Below are positions 9,046 to 13,236 of a DNA stretch of 13,236 nucleotides, piece after piece. The notes beneath the pieces are model-generated. The model was not told where the DNA came from and did not search any database. It saw nothing but the letters and a program-made list of their open reading frames with translations. Both the position numbers and the translations under genes were made by a program. The stretch is from Pirellulales bacterium. Its GTDB lineage: Bacteria > Planctomycetota > Planctomycetia > Pirellulales > JALHLM01. Location: assembly GCA_022844585.1 (NCBI GenBank), contig JALHLM010000116.1, positions 1-13,236 on the forward strand, given 5' to 3'. Position 1 is the first letter of the stretch. Every line of letters begins with the position of its first letter.

Positions 9046-10578
9046 TTAGTAGTTGACCTGGAACTGCATCCGCAAGATCTCGCCTTCGAATTGCTCGTAG
9101 GACCGTCCGGTCGCAAAGGCGGTCGTGTTCGTCCGGTCGGTGATCGTGTACTGCATGGCGAGTTCCATCTGCTTGTTGAACTGCCACTCGACGCCGACTT
9201 CGAATTCATCGATATCGGTGAACGGCGCGTTACGTTCCGCCTTGTAGCCACCCTGGTAGTACTGCCAGCGGGCAAATGGGAAGAACGTGCCGTGGCACTG
9301 GCTCACGTAGCGGTACATAACCATCGCGTAACCGCCGTAGAGGGAGCGCTCGACGACCTCCGTCTGCGCATCGTTTAACCCAGGTCCGCGCCCCACGTTC
9401 CATTCCGACTGAAAGCCCCACGGCTGCGGATACCACACGAACGTGCCGGCGATGCGCTCGTCGACGATCCCGCGGTTGCCGGTCTCCAGCGTGCCTTGCG
9501 GTCGCACCGCCGGGCCGACGCCCAACGGCGCAATCGGACTCGAAAGCACGACATAGTCGCCGTGATAGGCCTGAATGCCGACCTCGACGCACTGGCTGCT
9601 CGGCAACTGAAACGGCAAGGTCAATCGTCCCACGACATGGGCGCGATCGTTCTGTTCCAGAAACGATCCGCCTTGCCCATTGTAAACGCCGAAGCCTAGC
9701 ACGCCGTAGTTGCCGGAACCCTTGAGGCCCTCGTCTAGCACGTACTTGAAAAAGTCTTGCGCGCTCTCGGGAGTCCAATAGTAGAACACGCCCAGATCGC
9801 GCTCGTTTCTCACGGAACTGTTGATGGGGTCAGTGCGGTCGAGCGGGATGCGGTTGGAGCTGGACTGCATGTTCTCCCAGCCGTAGGGAACTTTGGATTG
9901 TCCCAGGCGCATGCGATGCACCTTGTTGTCCGTCAGATAGACGTCGCCGTACCAGTCGCGGATTTGCGTGAAGTAGGTCGCATCGGTGCTGCCCGGCACG
10001 GAAGACGCGAAGTCCGGTTGTAGATAGACGTAGAGGCGTTCCGAAACGTCGCCGGAGATGATCACGCGCGCCCGGCGGATCAGAAACGTCTGATTGTCGC
10101 CGACGGAACGGTCCCCCACGATCTGCGCCGGGGCGCCTTCTTCGTCGAACACCTCGTTCAAGCGGAACTGCGCGTAACCGCGAATGCTCAATCGCTCGTA
10201 CCAGGCCTTTTCTTTTTCATCGCCGCCACCGCCTTGACTTCGGGTCTGCTGGTCCACAGTCGTGATCGAAGGGTCTTGCACGCCCGCCCAGTATTGCCGG
10301 AAGCGGGACTGTTCCGCCTCGGCGGTCTGCGTCGAACTCAGCTCGGCCAGCCGGGCTTCCGTCGATTGGAGACGCGCGTAAATATCCGCGAGCTCCGCAG
10401 ACACCGCGGGCGGCGTAACCGGCGGCGCCAGCACAGGTTGAATCTGCGTGGCGACGGCAGCCGCCGGAGGCACGATGGTCAGCTGCGTTTCCTGCTGTGC
10501 CACTGCCAGTTCGGACAGCAGGCCAACCGCGAGCATCGACGCCAAATGTCGCGCGACGCGAAGTGAGGTGACTTTCAT
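9046..10578 (-). CDS. Porin_O_P-like outer-membrane porin (second of three, divergent subtype)
   Basis: A 510-residue predicted porin. I chose the ATG at 10578 because AAGGA (10588-10584) lies 5 nt upstream and the protein then opens with a clean signal peptide, MKVTSLRVARHLASMLAVGL..., cut at AVA|Q (27/28). An in-frame ATG at 10602 would add eight residues, lies within the upstream inverted repeat and lacks a comparable ribosome site. After a Pro/Ala stretch comes a short heptad-like region (about 60-92, 'ELADIYARLQSTEARLAEL'). The barrel follows from 'LSIRGYAQFRLNE', with 'TFLIRRARVIISGDVSERL', 'VHRMRLGQSKVPYGWENMQ', 'NERDLGVFYYW' and a terminal 'MQFQVNY' ending in an aromatic residue. It lacks the YDEPSKGR and LTGE signatures of the flanking porins, so it belongs to a different subgroup. 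Two cysteines ('SSQC', 'VSQC') could form a loop disulfide. Substrate unknown. Confidence 0.88.
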   Translation of the reverse strand: MKVTSLRVARHLASMLAVGLLSELAVAQQETQLTIVPPAAAVATQIQPVLAPPVTPPAVSAELADIYARLQSTEARLAELSSTQTAEAEQSRFRQYWAGVQDPSITTVDQQTRSQGGGGDEKEKAWYERLSIRGYAQFRLNEVFDEEGAPAQIVGDRSVGDNQTFLIRRARVIISGDVSERLYVYLQPDFASSVPGSTDATYFTQIRDWYGDVYLTDNKVHRMRLGQSKVPYGWENMQSSSNRIPLDRTDPINSSVRNERDLGVFYYWTPESAQDFFKYVLDEGLKGSGNYGVLGFGVYNGQGGSFLEQNDRAHVVGRLTLPFQLPSSQCVEVGIQAYHGDYVVLSSPIAPLGVGPAVRPQGTLETGNRGIVDERIAGTFVWYPQPWGFQSEWNVGRGPGLNDAQTEVVERSLYGGYAMVMYRYVSQCHGTFFPFARWQYYQGGYKAERNAPFTDIDEFEVGVEWQFNKQMELAMQYTITDRTNTTAFATGRSYEQFEGEILRMQFQVNY

Positions 10579-11012
10579 TTGCGTCCTTGAGGGGCACAGC
10601 ATTAATCTTCGTTAATGCTGTGCTCATCGGCTGAACTCCTACCACCGCTTTATTAGCTTTCTTCGCGTGAGTCGACGCAGACGCCCCAGTTTCACTTATT
10701 CCCTGTTTGCTCGTGTGCTCGAACGCGATTGTTTTGAAATGGTCCGCGACTTTGCTGGTTATTCCGCGAATTCCCAGACCGCTTGCAACGGTCATTCCGG
10801 ATCGGCCGCTGGTCGATGTCACTCCTACCGCCGGCACATCCGGTGGAACCCGATCCGACAACGGTAGGCCTCACAGATCGACGGCCGCGCGATGAGTCGC
10901 AGACCCGACAGTCGCACGGTGATTTCAAGTTTCGTTTCTGACTCAGGGACGCGCCGGGGCCGACGGACTGTGCGCGCCCCATGCCTAACGCCGGTAGGGA
11001 GCCTACTGTTCC
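10579..11012. promoter_or_regulatory. Divergent control region between second and third porins
   Basis: This 434-bp gap separates oppositely oriented porin genes and shows no convincing coding sequence in any frame. It contains the 12-bp inverted repeat near the minus-strand start. The plus-strand gene's leader carries a small hairpin, GTAGG-GAG-CCTAC (10994-11006), which overlaps its GGGAG ribosome-binding candidate. A GACCG...CGGTC near-palindrome lies around 10778-10794. I could not define -35/-10 boxes with confidence for either gene. Confidence 0.5.
10594..10623. repeat. Perfect 12-bp inverted repeat upstream of the second porin
   Basis: GCACAGCATTAA (10594-10605) and TTAATGCTGTGC (10612-10623) are exact reverse complements separated by six bases (TCTTCG). 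The inner edge lies 16 bp from the porin ATG at 10578, just outside the AAGGA ribosome site. If transcribed it would be a stable hairpin in the 5' leader; as DNA it is a typical operator for a dimeric regulator. It could do either. Confidence 0.8.
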
Positions 11013-12458
11013 ATGCGCTACGCCGTTTCGATACTGGGCGCTCTGGCGCTTGCGCTGGCCATGCGCACGCCGAGCCATGCGCAATCGCCCGATGCCGCGC
11101 GACTCGATGCGCTGCAGCGCCAGTTAGCTCAACAACAGGCTGAGCTGCAGCAACTGCGCCAGCAGGTCGATTCGCAACAAGCAACGATCGAGCGGCTGCC
11201 GCCGACCGTCGCGCCGGTGTCCCTGCAGTCGGGCAGCCCCAACACTGGCAAGGGCCCCGTCGAAAAGGCGGCGGAGCCGAAGAAGGGGGACGACGGCTGG
11301 ATCGATCTCTCCACGGAGAAATGGACCGTCAAGCTCGGCGGCCACGTCCAGACTGACTACGTAATGTGGGCCGATCACACGCCCACGATTCCCGCACAGA
11401 ACTATTTCGAGTTCCGTCGCTTACGTCTCGTGGCCGACGGCACTGGCTATGGCGTCTTCGATTTCCGGCTGCAAATGACGCTGGAGCCGGAGACCGTCGG
11501 CGAAAGCGGCGGCGCGGCGACTTCGCCCGATGTGAAAGACGCCTATCTCTCGATGAACGAGATCCCCTTCGTCGGCCGCGCCCGCATCGGCAATTTCTTC
11601 GTGCCGTTCGGCTTGGAACAGGTCACCAACGATACGAACAACATCTTCCTCGAGCGGTCGATTCCGACGCAGGGCGTGTTCACGGCCGACCGGGAAGTCG
11701 GCGTGGCGTTTTACAACTGCACGGAGGATCAAAACCTGAGCTGGTCGTGCGGCGCGTTTTTCGACAGCATCAGCGATACGATCAAGGAACGCATCGACGA
11801 CAACCAGGGCCTGCGCCTCAGCGGCCGCGTCGTCTGGTTGCCGTATTACGATGAACCCTCCAAGGGGCGCTACCTGATCCACACCGGCGCCGGCGTGCTC
11901 TACACCGACGACCACGACAACAGCATCCGCTTCCGAACGCGCCCGCAGATTCACGAAGGCCCGCGGCTGATCGACAGCGGCGCGCTGCTCGGCAGCACGT
12001 ACACGACGGGCAACGTCGAGTTGGCGGGCGTCTATGGACCGTTCACGGCGCAGAGCGAGGCCTACGTCTCCACTGTGAACCTCAGCAACGGCGATCAGAA
12101 GACCTTCAACGGCGCGTACGTTCACTTCAGCTACTTCCTGACCGGCGAGAACCGGATCTACGAACGGTTCGGCCAGCACGGCGCGCAGTTCGGTCGCAAT
12201 GTGCCGTTCACCAACTTCTTCCTGGTCCCCGGTGGCGCTGGCTGGGGCGCGTGGGAGACCAAGGCCCGCGTCTCGTACCTCGATTTGGACGAGGTCGATC
12301 GCGGACGCTACAACGACTTCACGGCCGGCGTCAACTGGTACTGGACTGAGCGGATTCGCGTGATGTTCGACTGGATTCATCCCATCACCACGGCGGAAAC
12401 CACGTTCGGCGAAACCGAATCGGACATCCTCGGCATGCGGTTCGACTTCAACTGGTAG
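11013..12458 (+). CDS. Porin_O_P family outer-membrane porin (third of three, coiled-coil type)
   Basis: A 481-residue predicted porin. The signal peptide (MRYAVSILGALALALAMRTP) is cut near SHA|Q (23/24). Residues 27-62 form a Gln/Leu-rich coiled coil ('RLDALQRQLAQQQAELQQL'), a common periplasmic trimerisation element in planctomycete porins. The barrel starts near 'WTVKLGGHVQTDYVMW', with 'YFEFRRLRLVADGTGYG', 'VGRARIGNFFVPFGLEQVT', 'FLERSIP', 'GVAFYNCTEDQNLSWSCGAFF' (two Cys, possible loop disulfide), 'YYDEPSKGR' (278-286), 'LTGENRIYE' (376-384) and a terminal 'GMRFDFNW' ending in Trp. The motifs match the first porin, so the two probably arose by duplication. The ribosome-binding candidate GGGAG (10997-11001) is 11 nt upstream, within a small hairpin. 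The Cys-rich gene follows 61 bp downstream on the same strand, so co-transcription is plausible. Substrate unknown. Confidence 0.92.
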   Translation: MRYAVSILGALALALAMRTPSHAQSPDAARLDALQRQLAQQQAELQQLRQQVDSQQATIERLPPTVAPVSLQSGSPNTGKGPVEKAAEPKKGDDGWIDLSTEKWTVKLGGHVQTDYVMWADHTPTIPAQNYFEFRRLRLVADGTGYGVFDFRLQMTLEPETVGESGGAATSPDVKDAYLSMNEIPFVGRARIGNFFVPFGLEQVTNDTNNIFLERSIPTQGVFTADREVGVAFYNCTEDQNLSWSCGAFFDSISDTIKERIDDNQGLRLSGRVVWLPYYDEPSKGRYLIHTGAGVLYTDDHDNSIRFRTRPQIHEGPRLIDSGALLGSTYTTGNVELAGVYGPFTAQSEAYVSTVNLSNGDQKTFNGAYVHFSYFLTGENRIYERFGQHGAQFGRNVPFTNFFLVPGGAGWGAWETKARVSYLDLDEVDRGRYNDFTAGVNWYWTERIRVMFDWIHPITTAETTFGETESDILGMRFDFNW

Positions 12459-12519
12459 TCGTCGCCGAACTTCTTCAACTCATATCCCCTCGCGGGGAAC
12501 CAATACAAGGGACCTAGGA

Positions 12520-13056
12520 ATGCGCGGACATCTGATTACCGGCCTGCTGTGCGCGGCGATCTGCAACACCTGGCTTGCAAGCGTATCGAGCGCCGGCGAC
12601 GGCTGCTGCACCCACTGCGGTTGCTCAGCGCATTGCCGCAAGGTGTGCCGGCTCGTCAAGGAAGAAAAGAAGGTGGAGATCACCTGCTGGGGCAGCCAGT
12701 GCGAAGATTTTTGTCTACCGCTCCCCAGCCGCCCCGGCTGCAAGCATTGCAAGATGGTCTGCGCCGAGTGCGACGACGTCTCCTGCGATTGCTACCAGCC
12801 CCACGCGACGCCGAAGAAATTCGTCTGGCGCGACTGGATCCCCGGCTGTGCGCGGGTTCACACCAAGAACAAGCTGATGAAGAAGGTCGTCGAAGAAAAA
12901 GTGCCGGCCTACAAATGGGTCGTCGAAGAGTTATGCGACGAATGCACGCACTGTTGCCGCGTGGAAAACGCGGACCTCGTACGCGAAGCCGCTCCGAACG
13001 ACGCGATTCCGCTGCCGCCGACCGAAGGCGAGACGCTGGCCATGGACCAGCGCTAA
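12520..13056 (+). CDS. Cysteine-rich exported protein, planctomycete type
   Basis: A 178-residue protein of unknown function. A signal peptide (residues 1-25, ending VSSA) is followed by a mature part with 20 cysteines between residues 29 and 146. They are spaced as CCxxCxC, CxxxC, CxxxxCxxxC, CxxCxxxCxxC, CxxxxCxC and a last group CxxCxxCC. Between the clusters is a conserved-looking stretch, 'KKFVWRDWIPGCARV' (99-113), then 'KKVVEEKVPAYKWVVEELC' (121-139). From memory, proteins with this W-x-D-W-I-P-G and VPxYKWVVEELC layout recur in many planctomycete genomes; I cannot verify this here. The spacing could suit metal binding or a disulfide-knotted surface protein. The even cysteine count and export favour disulfides. 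The ATG at 12520 follows AGGGA (12508-12512) by seven bases, and TAGGA abuts it. A small CCCC-TCGC-GGGG hairpin (12486-12497) sits in the gap after the porin. Confidence 0.85.
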   Translation: MRGHLITGLLCAAICNTWLASVSSAGDGCCTHCGCSAHCRKVCRLVKEEKKVEITCWGSQCEDFCLPLPSRPGCKHCKMVCAECDDVSCDCYQPHATPKKFVWRDWIPGCARVHTKNKLMKKVVEEKVPAYKWVVEELCDECTHCCRVENADLVREAAPNDAIPLPPTEGETLAMDQR

Positions 13057-13061
13057 GCTAG

Positions 13062-13220
13062 GTCCTCACCTTATATACGGCCGGCTCCACAGCTGCCGGC
13101 AGCGAGCCGAAGTTCACGATCTACCCGGAAGCCGGACACGATTCGTGGACGGAAACGTACAACAACGAAGAATTGTACAAATGGCTGCTGGAGCAGTCCC
13201 TGGCGAATCGCAAGAAATGA
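13062..13220 (+). pseudogene. Orphan C-terminal fragment of an alpha/beta hydrolase
   Basis: After an in-frame TAG (13059-13061), 52 open codons end at TGA 13218-13220. They read '...AAGSEPKFTIYPEAGHDSWTE' then 'TYNNEELYKWLLEQ'. This is the typical C-terminus of PHB-depolymerase/dienelactone-hydrolase-like esterases: G-H-D-S-W carries the catalytic histidine and the last helix is L-Y-x-W-L-L. No start codon, nucleophile elbow or earlier domain is present, because the upstream DNA is the Cys-rich gene. It is therefore a remnant of a gene whose 5' part was lost, not an expressed enzyme. A sequencing or assembly break is a less likely alternative. Confidence 0.65.
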
Positions 13221-13236
13221 CGCTCGCGGTGGGACC

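Noticed and set aside
7634..9187. 517-residue minus-strand open frame over the first porin
   Set aside because: It is an antisense shadow in high-GC DNA. It is Val/Arg/Ala/Glu-rich, has no recognisable motif, and spans the porin end and the neighbouring gene.
11421..12380. 319-residue minus-strand open frame over the third porin
   Set aside because: Same kind of antisense shadow; the plus strand carries clear porin motifs throughout.
12486..12497. CCCC-TCGC-GGGG hairpin between the third porin and the Cys-rich gene
   Set aside because: The stem is only four base pairs and no T-tract follows. It is too weak to call a terminator that would separate the two genes.

Overview
The window looks like chromosomal DNA of a high-GC planctomycete, probably a Pirellula-like lineage. 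This rests on several seen features: a futalosine-pathway menaquinone gene (mqnD), an FtsK with long charged extensions, a secreted PEP-CTERM protein with dockerin-like repeats, a cluster of Porin_O_P outer-membrane porins, and a small cysteine-rich secreted protein of a type I associate with planctomycetes. No rRNA or tRNA gene or other taxonomic marker is present, so the assignment is inference.

Layout. Positions 1-387 hold a decayed IS110-family transposase remnant running off the left edge. On the minus strand, mqnD (1665-802) overlaps by 4 bp a 92-residue two-helix membrane protein (805-527), forming a short operon. On the plus strand, a 63-residue protein resembling YjfB-type putative motility proteins (1958-2149) sits 45 bp downstream of a perfect FliA-type -10 box; FtsK (2398-5238) follows. 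FtsK converges on a glycine-rich, PGRS-like PEP-CTERM protein (7058-5310, minus), with a 9-bp hairpin between them.

The right half is an outer-envelope island. Three porins are arranged plus (7406-9022), minus (10578-9046) and plus (11013-12458); the first two converge with only 23 bp between them. Two AT-richer intergenic regions (7059-7405 and 10579-11012) carry divergent control regions, with a perfect 12-bp inverted repeat just upstream of the middle porin and an 11-bp-spaced direct repeat upstream of the first. A cysteine-rich secreted protein (12520-13056) follows the third porin closely. The window ends in an orphan C-terminal piece of an alpha/beta hydrolase.

How the genes relate: mqnD and its partner belong to quinone synthesis, FtsK to chromosome segregation, and the rest to the cell envelope or exterior (porins, exosortase-sorted Gly-rich protein, Cys-rich exported protein). 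I see no defence system, CRISPR array or complete mobile element. The most unusual items are the Gly-rich PEP-CTERM/dockerin protein, the Cys-rich exported protein, the acidic tail on FtsK, and the repeat elements around the porins.
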